Part shown: piece after piece, positions 27,533 through 36,305 of the stretch
Position numbering within the stretch: position 1 is the first letter of the stretch
Layout of the letters: each line of letters starts with the position of its first letter
Assembly: GCF_014873945.1 (NCBI RefSeq)
Contig: NZ_JADBEC010000001.1
Location: 1-64,000 of the forward strand
DNA: 64,000 bases
Reading direction: 5' to 3'
Origin: Rhizobium viscosum
GTDB taxonomy: Bacteria > Pseudomonadota > Alphaproteobacteria > Rhizobiales > Rhizobiaceae
The notes under the pieces: generated by a model
Told to the model about the DNA's origin: nothing
The model's database searches: none
The model's input: only the letters and a program-made list of their open reading frames with translations
Position numbers and translations under genes: made by a program

Positions 27533-28345
27533 ATGAACGCTCCTGCAAAGACCGAAGAATTCGCCTCCGCCATTCCCGCCGGCGTTTACGCCGAGACGGT
27601 CCTGAGCGTGACGCATTACACTGACCGGCTCTTCCGTTTCACGATGACCCGGCCGGATGGCTTCCGTTTCCGTTCGGGCGAATTCGCGATGATCGGCCTG
27701 ATGGTCGAAGGCAAGCCAGTCTTCCGCGCCTATTCGATCGCAAGCCCCGCCTGGGCCGAAGAACTGGAATTCTTCTCCATCAAGGTACCGGATGGCCCAC
27801 TGACCTCGCATCTGCAGCTCATCAAGCCGGGCGACCAGGTGCTGATGCGCAAGAAGCCGACGGGCACGCTGGTTCTCGATGCGCTGACCCCCGGCAAGCG
27901 CCTCTACATGTTCTCGACCGGCACGGGCATCGCACCGTTCGCGAGCCTCATCCGCGATCCCGAAACCTATGAGAAGTTCGACGAGGTCATCCTGACCCAT
28001 ACGACGCGCGAGATTTCCGAGCTGAAATACGGCTTCGATCTCGTCCACGAGATCCAGAATGACGAGCTTCTCAAGGAAGTCGTCGGCGACAAGTTGCGCC
28101 ACTATGCGACAGTCACCCGCGAAGATTTCGAATATCGCGGCCGTATCACCGACCTGATTTCCTCGGGCAAGCTCTTCACCGATCTCGGCGTGCCGCCGAT
28201 CGATCCGGCTGTTGACCGCGGCATGATTTGCGGTTCTTCCGCCATGCTGAAGGACACGAAGGAGCTTCTGGAAAAGGCTGGCCTCGACGAGGGCGCCAAC
28301 AGCAAGCCCGCCGAATTCGTGATTGAGCGCGCCTTCGTCGGCTGA
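27533..28345 (+). CDS. fpr: Ferredoxin-NADP reductase
   Basis: A 270-residue FAD enzyme that moves electrons between NADPH and ferredoxin or flavodoxin. It is of the bacterial (Azotobacter/Rhodobacter-like) subclass. The FAD-binding box RAYSIASP near residue 65 and the NADP-binding STGTGIAPFASLIRDPETY near 125 are clear, and the protein ends FVIERAFVG, the short C-terminus typical of bacterial Fprs. Usual roles are in oxidative-stress defence and supply of reduced ferredoxin. Monocistronic, with a strong terminator. Confidence 0.94.
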   Translation: MNAPAKTEEFASAIPAGVYAETVLSVTHYTDRLFRFTMTRPDGFRFRSGEFAMIGLMVEGKPVFRAYSIASPAWAEELEFFSIKVPDGPLTSHLQLIKPGDQVLMRKKPTGTLVLDALTPGKRLYMFSTGTGIAPFASLIRDPETYEKFDEVILTHTTREISELKYGFDLVHEIQNDELLKEVVGDKLRHYATVTREDFEYRGRITDLISSGKLFTDLGVPPIDPAVDRGMICGSSAMLKDTKELLEKAGLDEGANSKPAEFVIERAFVG

Positions 28346-28367
28346 GCTGACAGGCAGGTCCCCAAAC

Positions 28368-28397
28368 AACGGCTCCGGAAACGGGGCCGTTTTTTAT
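28368..28397 (+). terminator. Terminator of fpr
   Basis: Ten-bp stem (28368-28377 with 28382-28391), GAAA loop, then TTTTT. It touches the stop codon of the convergent regulator gene at 28394. Confidence 0.88.
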
Positions 28398-29050
28398 TTC
28401 TGGCTGAGATAATCGATCAGATCGGCCATCGCCTCTCGCGCCTGCTCGACCTCGCCCTGATGGATGGCCCTGATAACCGCAACATGGAAGGAAATGGAGC
28501 GATCCATCCGTTCCGGATTGGCGGTAGAATACCACAGGCGGCGGGAATGGGTCTGGACCGGGCCCAGCGCTGCCGTGATAAAACGGTTCGAGCAGGCATC
28601 CTCCAGGATTTCATCGAAGGCCTTGTCGGCGGCGAAGAAGCCCGAGAGATCGCCGCTGACGGCGCATTCTTCCATCGCACGGGCGCAGGCAACCAGCCGG
28701 GATCGCTGCTCTTCATTTGCCGCATCGGCAACAAGAGCAGCCGCTATCGGCTCGAGTTTGCGGCGCACTTGCATGACATTGGCGTGGTCTTCGGAATTGA
28801 TCTCAGCAATCTGCAGGCCGACACGCGGCTTCACTACGATCAAGCCCTGCCATGCAAGCTTCTGGATTGCCTCGCGCACCGGCGTGCGGCCATGGCCGGC
28901 AAGATCGATGAGCTGCTTTTCCGTCACAAGCGCACCCGGGGCCAAAGCCAGCGTCACGATAGCGTGCTCGAGCGCCAGATAGGCGAGATGGCTTAGCGAT
29001 TCCTGCATGCGGGCGAATCCGTCATTCGACTGATATATCATCATTCGCAT
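28394..29050 (-). CDS. GntR-family transcriptional regulator (FCD domain)
   Basis: A 218-residue regulator. The winged HTH covers about residues 20-85 with TEKQLIDLAGHGRTPVREAIQKLAWQGL, followed by an FCD all-helical ligand domain with ADKAFDEILEDACSN and FHVAVIRAI. The start is uncertain: ATG codons at 29050, 29044, 29041 and 29008 are in frame and none has a strong ribosome-binding site. If 29008 is used, the perfect dyad TGATATATCA at 29031-29040 lies just upstream and could be an autoregulatory site. Ligand and targets cannot be deduced. Confidence 0.85.
   Translation of the reverse strand: MRMMIYQSNDGFARMQESLSHLAYLALEHAIVTLALAPGALVTEKQLIDLAGHGRTPVREAIQKLAWQGLIVVKPRVGLQIAEINSEDHANVMQVRRKLEPIAAALVADAANEEQRSRLVACARAMEECAVSGDLSGFFAADKAFDEILEDACSNRFITAALGPVQTHSRRLWYSTANPERMDRSISFHVAVIRAIHQGEVEQAREAMADLIDYLSQK
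29031..29040. promoter_or_regulatory. Perfect 10-bp dyad, possible GntR autoregulatory site
   Basis: TGATATATCA lies 22 bases before the ATG at 29008, and inside the gene if the 29050 start is used. FadR/VanR-type GntR proteins bind short AT-centred dyads of this form, so autoregulation is possible. The site is short and could be chance. Confidence 0.3.
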
Positions 29051-29111
29051 GGATAGAATCCAAAGGCAAGTTATCGTAATATTTCAAAGCCATGGACCAA
29101 AGGGCGATGTT

Positions 29112-29345
29112 ATGGATATTGATGAAGACAAGATCGATGCTGCGGCATTGGCACTGTTATGGCTGACACTCCACGATGAGCGGCGTGCCTGGAAAGGGCT
29201 TGACTGGGATGTGACGGATCGCCTGTTCAAGAAAGGCCTGATCGAAGATCCCGCGAACAAATCGAAATCAGTCGTCTTGACGGACGAAGGGCTCCGGCGG
29301 TCCGAGGAGCTGTTCCACAGCCTATTTGCGCGTCAGTCTCGATAG
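29112..29345 (+). CDS. DUF6429 family small protein
   Basis: A 77-residue cytoplasmic protein beginning MDIDEDKIDAAALALLWL and containing HDERRAWKGLDWDVTDRL and KSVVLTDEGLRRSEELF. I recognise the pattern as DUF6429, a small family seen in many proteobacteria. The C-terminal half resembles a winged-helix wing (VVLTDEG), so nucleic-acid binding is conceivable but unproven. ATG at 29112 is chosen because it matches the family start and AGGGCGA lies upstream; an in-frame ATG at 29049 is weaker. It is divergent from the GntR gene. Confidence 0.75.
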   Translation: MDIDEDKIDAAALALLWLTLHDERRAWKGLDWDVTDRLFKKGLIEDPANKSKSVVLTDEGLRRSEELFHSLFARQSR

Positions 29346-29350
29346 GATCT

Positions 29351-30553
29351 TCATTCGTGGCGCAGCGCCTCGATAGGGTTGAGCTGTGCTGCCCGTCTTG
29401 CCGGGAAGAAGCCGAAGATCATGCCGATCGCCGCCGAGAAAACGAAGGCGACGCAGATAATCATCGGACTGACGACAAAAGGCACATTAAGGAAGCTGAC
29501 GGCAGTATAGGCGAGCCCAAGACCAAGCATGATACCCGCAATGCCGCCGAACAGTGACAGGGCGACTGCTTCGACAAGGAACTGTGTCAGTACCTGGTTT
29601 TCCAACGCGCCGATTGCAAGGCGGATACCGATTTCGCGCGTGCGCTCCGTTACCGACACCAGCATGATATTCATGATGCCGATGCCGCCGACCAACAGAC
29701 TGACGGCGGCGACCGCTCCAAGCAGACCGGTCAGCAGCGTGGTGGTTCCGGTCATGGCTTCGGCGATCTGCGTCATGTCATTGACGTTGAAATCGTCCTG
29801 ACGGCCGGGAATGATCTTTCGGCGTTCACGCAGCAGGTTCTCGACATCGGCCTGTACCTTTGAGGTCGAGACACCGTCTCGCGCCGAGATGAGGATCGTC
29901 GGCACATTGGAGGTGCCGCTGATGCGGCGCTGGAAGACCTTGACCGGCATGATGACGGCATCGTCCTGGTCGTTGCCCATGCCGGACTGGCCGCGCTTTG
30001 CCAGGACGCCGATGACCGGGCAGGAAACCTTGCCGACACGGATCAGCTGGCCGGTCGGGTCCGCCGCCCCGAAGAGTTGCTCGCGTACGGTCTCGCCGAT
30101 GATGCAGCGCGACTGGCCGCGCTCCTCTGCCGGCGTGAAATTGCGGCCAAGCGCCAGATCCCAGTCCTGTGCGACAAAATAGTCGTTGGTCGTGCCATAG
30201 ACCGTGGTTGAATGGTTCTGGCCGCCGAAGATGACGGTTGCCGTCGACTGGTTGGAGGGCGCAACCGCCCGCAGACCCGGAACCTGATCGCGTATCGCCT
30301 CGACATCCTTCAGCGTGAAGCGCCGCGCCTCGGAACTGGCGCGACCGGGACCGAACTGGCCGGGGCGCACGAAGAGCATGTTGGTGCCGAGACGTGACAG
30401 CTCGGTCGAAACCTGCACAGTCGTACCGTTGCCGATCGTGACGAGCGCGATGACTGCGGCAACGCCGATGACGACACCGAGTACGGTGAGGAAGGAGCGC
30501 AGCAGATTGCGGCTGATCGCACGCAGAGCGAGCTTCAGCGTTTCAAAGAACAT
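29351..30553 (-). CDS. MacB-type ABC transporter permease (FtsX-like)
   Basis: A 400-residue inner-membrane protein with the MacB architecture without its own ATPase: one N-terminal span (about residues 20-42, after ALRAISRNLLRSFLT), a large periplasmic MacB_PCD domain, then three C-terminal spans with RTREIGIRLAIGA and the end FFPARRAAQLNPIEALRHE. With the ATPase and HlyD-type adaptor upstream it should form a tripartite-style exporter of a macrolide, peptide or lipid-like substrate. ATG at 30553 follows GGAGGG and overlaps the ATPase gene by 11 bases. Confidence 0.9.
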   Translation of the reverse strand: MFFETLKLALRAISRNLLRSFLTVLGVVIGVAAVIALVTIGNGTTVQVSTELSRLGTNMLFVRPGQFGPGRASSEARRFTLKDVEAIRDQVPGLRAVAPSNQSTATVIFGGQNHSTTVYGTTNDYFVAQDWDLALGRNFTPAEERGQSRCIIGETVREQLFGAADPTGQLIRVGKVSCPVIGVLAKRGQSGMGNDQDDAVIMPVKVFQRRISGTSNVPTILISARDGVSTSKVQADVENLLRERRKIIPGRQDDFNVNDMTQIAEAMTGTTTLLTGLLGAVAAVSLLVGGIGIMNIMLVSVTERTREIGIRLAIGALENQVLTQFLVEAVALSLFGGIAGIMLGLGLAYTAVSFLNVPFVVSPMIICVAFVFSAAIGMIFGFFPARRAAQLNPIEALRHE

Positions 30554-31262
30554 GTTCCGCCCTCCGCTGATGCTCCACTTCGGTCTCCAGCTTGCCGTCG
30601 ACGAAGCGCAGCAGGCGCCCTGCATAGGTGGCGATATCAGGCTCGTGCGTGACCATGACTATGGTGATGCCCTGTTCGCGGTTCAGCCGCGTCATCAGGT
30701 CCATGATCTCGATGCTGGTCTTGGTATCGAGGTTGCCGGTCGGCTCATCGGCGAGTAGTAAGGCCGGCTCGGTGACGATGGCACGGGCGATTGCCACGCG
30801 CTGCTGCTGGCCGCCGGAGAGTTCCTGCGTCTTGTGATGTTCCCTGCCCGACAGGCCGACGAGGCTGAGCGCCTCCCTCGCTCGCCTGCGCCGCTCGCCG
30901 ACTGCCATGCCGCGATAGATCAGCGGCAGTTCGACGTTCTCCACGGCGGAGGTGCGCGACAACAGGTTGAACCCCTGGAAGACGAAGCCCAGCATATGCC
31001 GGCGCAACAGCGTCAGCTGGCTGCGGTCAAAGCCGCTGGTCGAAATGCCCTGGAAGACATAGTCGCCCGAGGTCGGCACATCGAGGCAGCCGAGAATATT
31101 CATTGCCGTCGACTTGCCGGAACCGGACGGTCCCATGATGGCGACGAACTCATGCTCGCGGATCGAAAGGTCTACATGGTCGAGCGCGCGGATGGCCGCT
31201 GCGCCCTCACCGTAGATTTTCGAGACTTGCCTGAATTCAAGAAGCGGCGGGCGTTCCATCAT
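30543..31262 (-). CDS. MacB/LolD-type ABC transporter ATPase
   Basis: A 239-residue ABC ATPase with Walker [16 protein letters not shown] near residue 41, signature [15 protein letters not shown], Walker [13 protein letters not shown] and the H-loop [10 protein letters not shown]. The [11 protein letters not shown] segment is typical of the MacB/LolD group. Two adjacent ATG codons (31262 and 31259) may serve as start. It lies between the adaptor gene (9-base gap) and the permease (11-base overlap), a three-gene export operon. Confidence 0.93.
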   Translation of the reverse strand: MMERPPLLEFRQVSKIYGEGAAAIRALDHVDLSIREHEFVAIMGPSGSGKSTAMNILGCLDVPTSGDYVFQGISTSGFDRSQLTLLRRHMLGFVFQGFNLLSRTSAVENVELPLIYRGMAVGERRRRAREALSLVGLSGREHHKTQELSGGQQQRVAIARAIVTEPALLLADEPTGNLDTKTSIEIMDLMTRLNREQGITIVMVTHEPDIATYAGRLLRFVDGKLETEVEHQRRAEHVL

Positions 31263-31271
31263 CGGCTTCCG

Positions 31272-32570
31272 TCAGTTCGTCCGCGTCGCGGCATCGGTGA
31301 TAACAGCATCCTTTTCGGTAAGCTTGCCAGAGGTGACCTGCGTGAACTGGCCATCCGAGGAGCCAACCTGGATCACGACGGGTGCGGGGTGGCCGTTGCG
31401 CAGCACCCAGACCCGGCGCTGCGTACCGGTCAGTTTGGCATCACCGCCACCACCGCTGCGGAACGGACGCGGCGGGCGCAACAGGCTGAAGATACCACGG
31501 CCGCCACGGCCTTCCGCCTGCGGCGGAGCATAACGCAGGGCCACATTCGGGACCATCAGCGTATCCTTGACGGCTTCGACGGTGATATCGGAAGTCGCAG
31601 TCATGCCGGGGCGCAGAAGCAAGTCGGCATTGTCGACCGAAAGCACGGCCTTGTAGGTGACGACATTGTTGACCACTTCAGAGGCAAAGCGGATCTGCTC
31701 GATGACCGCTGGGAAGGTGCGGTCGGGATAGGCGTCGACTGTGAACTTGGCCCTCTGGCCGACGGCGATCTGGCCAACATCGGCTTCGTCGACATCGACC
31801 TGCAGCTCCATCTTCTTGAGATCGCCGGCAATGGTGAAAAGCACGGGCGCCGAGAGCGAGGCGGCAACGGTCGCACCCGGATCGACGGAGCGGGTGAGGA
31901 TCACACCATCGATCGGCGCGACGATCTTCGCCTTGCCGAGATTGACCTCGGCAAGCTGCAGGTCCGCCTCCGAGGCCAGGACCTCGGCCTCGTTGATATC
32001 CTTCGCGGCGACAGCCGAGTCATATTTGTAGGTCGCGTCGTCAAGGCTCTGCTGGGTGGAGACGTTGCTCTTGACGAGGCTTTTCAGGCGGTCGAGCGAG
32101 GTTGCTGCCGATTGCAGATCGGCATTCGCCTTGACTACATTGGCCTTTGCCGAGTTGAGCTTGGCGCGCGAGCTCTTAACGTCTGCTTCCAGCTTGTTCG
32201 TATCCAGCTCCGCGAGAATATCGCCTGCCTTCACGGTGCTGTTATAGTCGACATTGACGTCGCGCATGGTACCCGACAATTCGCTCGATATATCCACCTG
32301 TTGGGTCGGCTGGACGGAACCAGTGGCGGTGACGAGCACTGTGAGGTCGCCACGCTTGACCGGCTGGGTCGTGTAGGTGATTTCGGAACGGCCTTGGCCC
32401 GCATAGAAATAGGCGGCAGCGGCAGCAGCCAGGATCACGAGCAGCAGAACGATCAGTCGTCCGCGCCAGCGACGCCCCCTGCTCTGTCGGCCGGCGACCA
32501 GCACGGCAGCAAGATCGGCATTTGCGCCTGTTACGGAACCGGTCTCTTTGCCAGCCTCCAGATTGTCCAT
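31272..32570 (-). CDS. HlyD/MacA-type periplasmic adaptor
   Basis: A 432-residue membrane-fusion protein. One N-terminal membrane anchor is at about residues 36-57, then a beta-barrel/lipoyl region (QVDISSELSGTMRDVNV), a long alpha hairpin (about residues 120-195, with KANADLQSAATSLDRLK), and the second lipoyl half KAKIVAPIDGVILTRSVDPGATV. A Gly/Arg-rich insertion near residue 345-385 is unusual. It would link the MacB-type transporter to an outer-membrane channel, for which no gene is seen here. First gene of the operon. Confidence 0.92.
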   Translation of the reverse strand: MDNLEAGKETGSVTGANADLAAVLVAGRQSRGRRWRGRLIVLLLVILAAAAAAYFYAGQGRSEITYTTQPVKRGDLTVLVTATGSVQPTQQVDISSELSGTMRDVNVDYNSTVKAGDILAELDTNKLEADVKSSRAKLNSAKANVVKANADLQSAATSLDRLKSLVKSNVSTQQSLDDATYKYDSAVAAKDINEAEVLASEADLQLAEVNLGKAKIVAPIDGVILTRSVDPGATVAASLSAPVLFTIAGDLKKMELQVDVDEADVGQIAVGQRAKFTVDAYPDRTFPAVIEQIRFASEVVNNVVTYKAVLSVDNADLLLRPGMTATSDITVEAVKDTLMVPNVALRYAPPQAEGRGGRGIFSLLRPPRPFRSGGGGDAKLTGTQRRVWVLRNGHPAPVVIQVGSSDGQFTQVTSGKLTEKDAVITDAATRTN

Positions 32571-32817
32571 CTAATCCTCGATATATGCTTCGCCGTATCA
32601 GCCCTGCGTGACGCCGAGATAATCATGCCGAAGATGAACCCAACATTACCGATGCCCTGACGATGGCACGGAAATGCGGCTGAAAAACATGAAATATTCG
32701 TAAGGAAACAGCTGGATGGAGCAGTCAGCGAAAGCTGTTCGACAACAAGCCCCGCGGGCTCTAAGCGAATATTCAGGTTGCATCTGGCACAGCGGTTTCT
32801 GCGCCACTTCGGTCAAC

Positions 32818-32867
32818 CTAGAGCGATCCTCGGCCCTGGAAAGGCCGCGGCATCGTCCAAGCTCTAG
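32818..32867. repeat. Inverted repeat at the 3' end of the PfkB kinase gene
   Basis: Outer arms CTAGAGC (32818-32824) and GCTCTAG (32861-32867), inner arms CGGCC / GGCCG. The TAG stop of the kinase gene lies in the right arm, as at 11008-11055. The 293-base gap 32571-32863 holds otherwise nothing I can identify apart from promoter space for the exporter operon. Confidence 0.5.
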
Positions 32868-33760
32868 CGTGGAGGCAGGATTGCAGCGCCGCCCGCAGCC
32901 TGAACCGCGAGGCTGCCCATGGCAATGCCTTCGCGCAGGCAGATATCGGCGCTCGCGCCGCCAAGCCAGGCATGGATGAGCCCGGCATTGAAGGCATCCC
33001 CGGCACCCGTCGTATCCACGACCTTGACGGTGGGGGCATTCTCATGGAGACGCATATCTCCGGCCGCGAAATAAGCGCCGCCGGCGCCTGCCTTCAACGC
33101 CACTGCCGGGAAGCGCTCGGCGAGCCTGTCCAGCGCTACGTCCGGATCGGAATATCCGGTGATAGCAACGGCTTCCTCGACATTCGGAAGGAAGAGGTCA
33201 ACGCCCTCGCAACGATCGAGGAAATCATGCTGGTAGATCAGCGTTTCGTCCCAACTCGGATCGAGCGATACGGTAAGCCCATTCTCCCTCGCCTTTGCGA
33301 CCAGGCCGGGGATTTCCGCCAACGTGGCAAATTCGGCAATGTGCAGATGACGCGCCTTGTTCCAGGCAAGCGCCTCGCCGAGTGTCGCCGGCTCCGCGCC
33401 GCCGGCGCGGCGGGACAGGAAAGCCCGTTCCTCGCCATTGTTGATGGCGACCGTGACCTGCGGACCGGCGTCGGCCGCCCGGTCGAGAAAACGCAGATCG
33501 ACGCCGCTCGCTTCCAGTTCCGCGATCAAACCATTCGAAAGCCCATCGGTGCCGAGACGCGAGAGCAGAGCCGTCTTGCGGCCGATATGGGCGGAATAAG
33601 CGGCCACGATGAAAGCGCCGCCGCCTGCTGCAATGCGCAAGTCATCGGCAAAGAGCTCACGCCCGAGCACGGGCATCGTCTCCAGGCCTGTGAAGATCAG
33701 GTCGCAATAAATCCGGCCGATGCTGAGCACCGCGGATCGCATGTCATTATCAGATGTCAT
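32864..33760 (-). CDS. PfkB-family carbohydrate kinase
   Basis: A 298-residue ribokinase-fold kinase. The N-terminal signature region GGGAFIVAAYSAHIGRKTALLSRLGTDG-type pattern is recognisable (AAGGGAFIVAAYSAHIG near residue 46), and the C-terminal PfkB signature DTTGAGDAFNAG lies near residues 247-258 with the catalytic Asp of GAGD. Family members phosphorylate sugars or nucleosides; the substrate here is not known. It is the last gene of the 39.4 to 32.9 kb operon and overlaps the ATPase gene by four bases, so it probably phosphorylates a product of the imported compound. Confidence 0.88.
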   Translation of the reverse strand: MTSDNDMRSAVLSIGRIYCDLIFTGLETMPVLGRELFADDLRIAAGGGAFIVAAYSAHIGRKTALLSRLGTDGLSNGLIAELEASGVDLRFLDRAADAGPQVTVAINNGEERAFLSRRAGGAEPATLGEALAWNKARHLHIAEFATLAEIPGLVAKARENGLTVSLDPSWDETLIYQHDFLDRCEGVDLFLPNVEEAVAITGYSDPDVALDRLAERFPAVALKAGAGGAYFAAGDMRLHENAPTVKVVDTTGAGDAFNAGLIHAWLGGASADICLREGIAMGSLAVQAAGGAAILPPR

Positions 33761-34788
33761 TGGCGCCCGAGGGCCTTTTCCGTTTTTGCATCGAAAACAT
33801 AGAGAGCACCGGAGGCTGCATGGGCATTCACGGCGCTGCCGACGGTCGGTATCACCTTGCCCGGGGCTGTTGCAATCACCGGCGTGTCCGCCACATCGAA
33901 ATGCACCAGCGTTTCGGCGCCGAGCGGCTCGACGGCCGTCACCGTGCCTGAGAGCGAAAGGACGCCCGTGCCTTCGCCGATAACCAGATCATGCGGACGC
34001 ACGCCGATCAGATGCGGACCGCCCTGCCCGATACGCAAACCATCGGCCGCAGCCGTGCCCGGCAGAAGGTTCATCGACGGACTGCCGATGAAGCGCGCAG
34101 TGAAGACATCGGCTGGGTTCTCGTAGATATCCATCGGCGTTCCCGCCTGCAGGATGTGGCCGTCTTTCATGACGACGATCCGGTCAGCCATGGTCATGGC
34201 CTCGACCTGATCGTGCGTCACATAGACGATCGTGGTGCCGAGCCGCTGGTGCAGCCGCTTGATCTCGATGCGCATCTGCGTGCGCAACTGGGCGTCGAGA
34301 TTCGACAACGGTTCGTCGAAGAGGAAGGCCGAGGGGTTACGCACCATGGCGCGGCCGATCGCGACACGCTGGCGCTGGCCCCCGGACAGTGCCGCCGGAC
34401 GGCGGGCGAGATAATCGGTCAGTCCGAGGATCTGGGCCGTCTCATCGATGCGCTTGTCCTTATCCACCTGCGAAAGCTTGGAGGTGTAGAGGCCAAAGCC
34501 GATATTCTGGCGCACGCTCATATGCGGATAGATGGCATAGTTCTGAAACACCATGGCGATGTTGCGCTGTTTCGGCTCGCGCTCGTTGACCACCTCGCCG
34601 CCGATCCTCAAGGTGCCGCCAGAAATATCTTCGAGGCCGGCGATCATGCGCAGCGTCGTCGACTTGCCGCAGCCGGACGGGCCGACGAAGACGACGAATT
34701 CGCCGTCGGCGATTGTCAGATCGATGCCGTGCACGACATCCAGTTTGCCGTAGCGTTTGACGAGCCCCTGCAGTTCGATATTTGCCAT
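33757..34788 (-). CDS. Sugar ABC transporter ATPase (MalK/UgpC type)
   Basis: A 343-residue ATPase: Walker A VGPSGCGKSTTLRM near residue 36, Q-loop QNYAIYPHMSV, signature LSGGQRQRVAIGRAMVR, Walker B FLFDEPLSNLD, H-loop VTHDQVEAMTMADRI, followed by the C-terminal TOBE regulatory domain (IGVRPHDLVIGEGTG). It energises the two permeases at 36306 and 37160. Its ATG shares one base with the stop of the upstream lyase gene (TGATG). Confidence 0.95.
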   Translation of the reverse strand: MANIELQGLVKRYGKLDVVHGIDLTIADGEFVVFVGPSGCGKSTTLRMIAGLEDISGGTLRIGGEVVNEREPKQRNIAMVFQNYAIYPHMSVRQNIGFGLYTSKLSQVDKDKRIDETAQILGLTDYLARRPAALSGGQRQRVAIGRAMVRNPSAFLFDEPLSNLDAQLRTQMRIEIKRLHQRLGTTIVYVTHDQVEAMTMADRIVVMKDGHILQAGTPMDIYENPADVFTARFIGSPSMNLLPGTAAADGLRIGQGGPHLIGVRPHDLVIGEGTGVLSLSGTVTAVEPLGAETLVHFDVADTPVIATAPGKVIPTVGSAVNAHAASGALYVFDAKTEKALGRQ

Positions 34789-36302
34789 CAGGCGACCCCC
34801 ATCAATGCCGTGAATCTGGTTTGAAGTTCCTCGGCAGCCGCTGCTTCGCGCGCTGCATTCTCCTGTGTCTGTCTGGCGAATGCCGCAGCCTTTTCCTGGT
34901 AGGCTGCAAGCGCATCCGCCATCGGTGCCGACGCGGGACCGCCGAAGCGGGCGCGGACGGCAACAAAATGTTCCGGCGAGACGATCTCGGCAAATTGTGC
35001 CTTGTCGATGCCGGGCTTGCGGCCAGCCAGTTCCTCGAAAGCCGCGAGGAAGGGCTCGTAGCCGTCATCCGAAAGACCGCCCCCTTTGGCGACCACGGCG
35101 CGGGCGACCGTTGCGGCAATCTCATGCGCCTGCCGGAAGGAGAGCCCTTCGAGGCGGACCAGCGAATCCGCAAGCTCGGTAATGGTGATGCAGGAGCGGC
35201 GGATATTGTCTGCCACGCGTTGCGGATCGATGCTGATCTGCGCGACGAAGGCTGCGAGCAGGTCGAGCACGCGCCCGGCCGAATGGAAAGCTTCGTAGCC
35301 CATGCCCTGCGTCTCGCCCTCGCTGTCATTCATGTCTGTGAAGGGCGTGTTGTGCATGACATCGAGCACTGTGCGGGCGCGACCGAAGGTCTGGCTCGCG
35401 AGATGGCGCATATGCTCGATCGGCACCGGATTGCGCTTCTGCGGCATGATGGAGGAGATCTGCACCAGTGCGTTCGGCACGTAGATCTGGCCGACCTCGA
35501 AGCTCGTCCAGAACTGCAAGTCCTGAATCAGACGGCCGAGATGCAGGAACATCAGTTCGATCGCGCTATAGGTCGAGGTCGTGTAGTCGACGGCTGCGAT
35601 GCAGCTGTAGGAATTGCGTAGCGGCGCGGCAAAGCCCAGCAGTTCGGCGATGCGGGCTCGGTCGATCGGGAAACCCGACGTGGTGATCGCGGCGGCGCCC
35701 ATGGGGCTGAGGTTGACGATGTTGCGTGCTTCCGCGAAGCGTTCGATATCGCGGATCAGCACTTCGATCGCTGCTGAAAGATAATGGCCGAAGGTGGTCG
35801 GCTGAGCCGGCTGGCCGTGGGTGTAGGCGACGATCAGGGTCTCCTTTTCCCAGTCGGCCGTGGCAATCATCGCGTCGAGCAGCTTGCGCGCCTTGACCAT
35901 CAGTGCATCGATGCGCTCCTTCAGGCCGAGCTTGAACAGCGTATGGTCGATGTCATTGCGCGAGCGCGCCGTATGCAGGCGGCCAGCAATATCGACGCCG
36001 ATGCGGGCTTTCAGCTCCTTCTCGATCAGGAAAAAGAAGTCTTCCACTTCGCCGGTATAGACGAGCTTTGCCGGGTCGATGTCGCGATCGATCGCTTCGA
36101 GTGCAGTCGCGATCTTGCCGGCCTGCTCGCGGTCGAGAATACCGGTCTCGACCAGCATGACGAGATGGGCACGGTCGATGCGGCGGAAGCCGTCGATATG
36201 ATGCGTCTTGGCACCGTCGAAAAGCGGCTTCAGCACCGTTTCCTTATAGACCGGATCAGGAAAGACGCTCCTGTCGGCAAGGCGTGGATTGGTGTCGGTC
36301 AT
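34788..36302 (-). CDS. Argininosuccinate lyase-like enzyme (fumarase/aspartase superfamily)
   Basis: A 504-residue homotetrameric-type lyase. GRLHTARSRND near residues 106-116 and the catalytic loop SSIMPQKRNP near 282-291 (with the catalytic serine) are ArgH-like. However, the THxQRAQP segment of true ArgH is THGQPAQPTTFG here (about 157-168), as in aspartase/adenylosuccinate-type members, and the protein is about 40 residues longer than ArgH. Its place inside a sugar ABC operon, overlapping the ATPase gene, argues for a catabolic C-N lyase that releases fumarate or a relative, not arginine synthesis. Confidence 0.85.
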   Translation of the reverse strand: MTDTNPRLADRSVFPDPVYKETVLKPLFDGAKTHHIDGFRRIDRAHLVMLVETGILDREQAGKIATALEAIDRDIDPAKLVYTGEVEDFFFLIEKELKARIGVDIAGRLHTARSRNDIDHTLFKLGLKERIDALMVKARKLLDAMIATADWEKETLIVAYTHGQPAQPTTFGHYLSAAIEVLIRDIERFAEARNIVNLSPMGAAAITTSGFPIDRARIAELLGFAAPLRNSYSCIAAVDYTTSTYSAIELMFLHLGRLIQDLQFWTSFEVGQIYVPNALVQISSIMPQKRNPVPIEHMRHLASQTFGRARTVLDVMHNTPFTDMNDSEGETQGMGYEAFHSAGRVLDLLAAFVAQISIDPQRVADNIRRSCITITELADSLVRLEGLSFRQAHEIAATVARAVVAKGGGLSDDGYEPFLAAFEELAGRKPGIDKAQFAEIVSPEHFVAVRARFGGPASAPMADALAAYQEKAAAFARQTQENAAREAAAAEELQTRFTALMGVA

Positions 36303-36305
36303 GTT

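Noticed and set aside
30834..32660. 608-codon open frame antisense to the MacA/MacB-type genes
   Set aside because: The minus-strand genes have full domain support; this frame has none.
32664..32680. TGGCAC-like sequence resembling a sigma54 promoter
   Set aside because: The -12 part reads TGCG instead of TTGC, and there is no plus-strand gene downstream.
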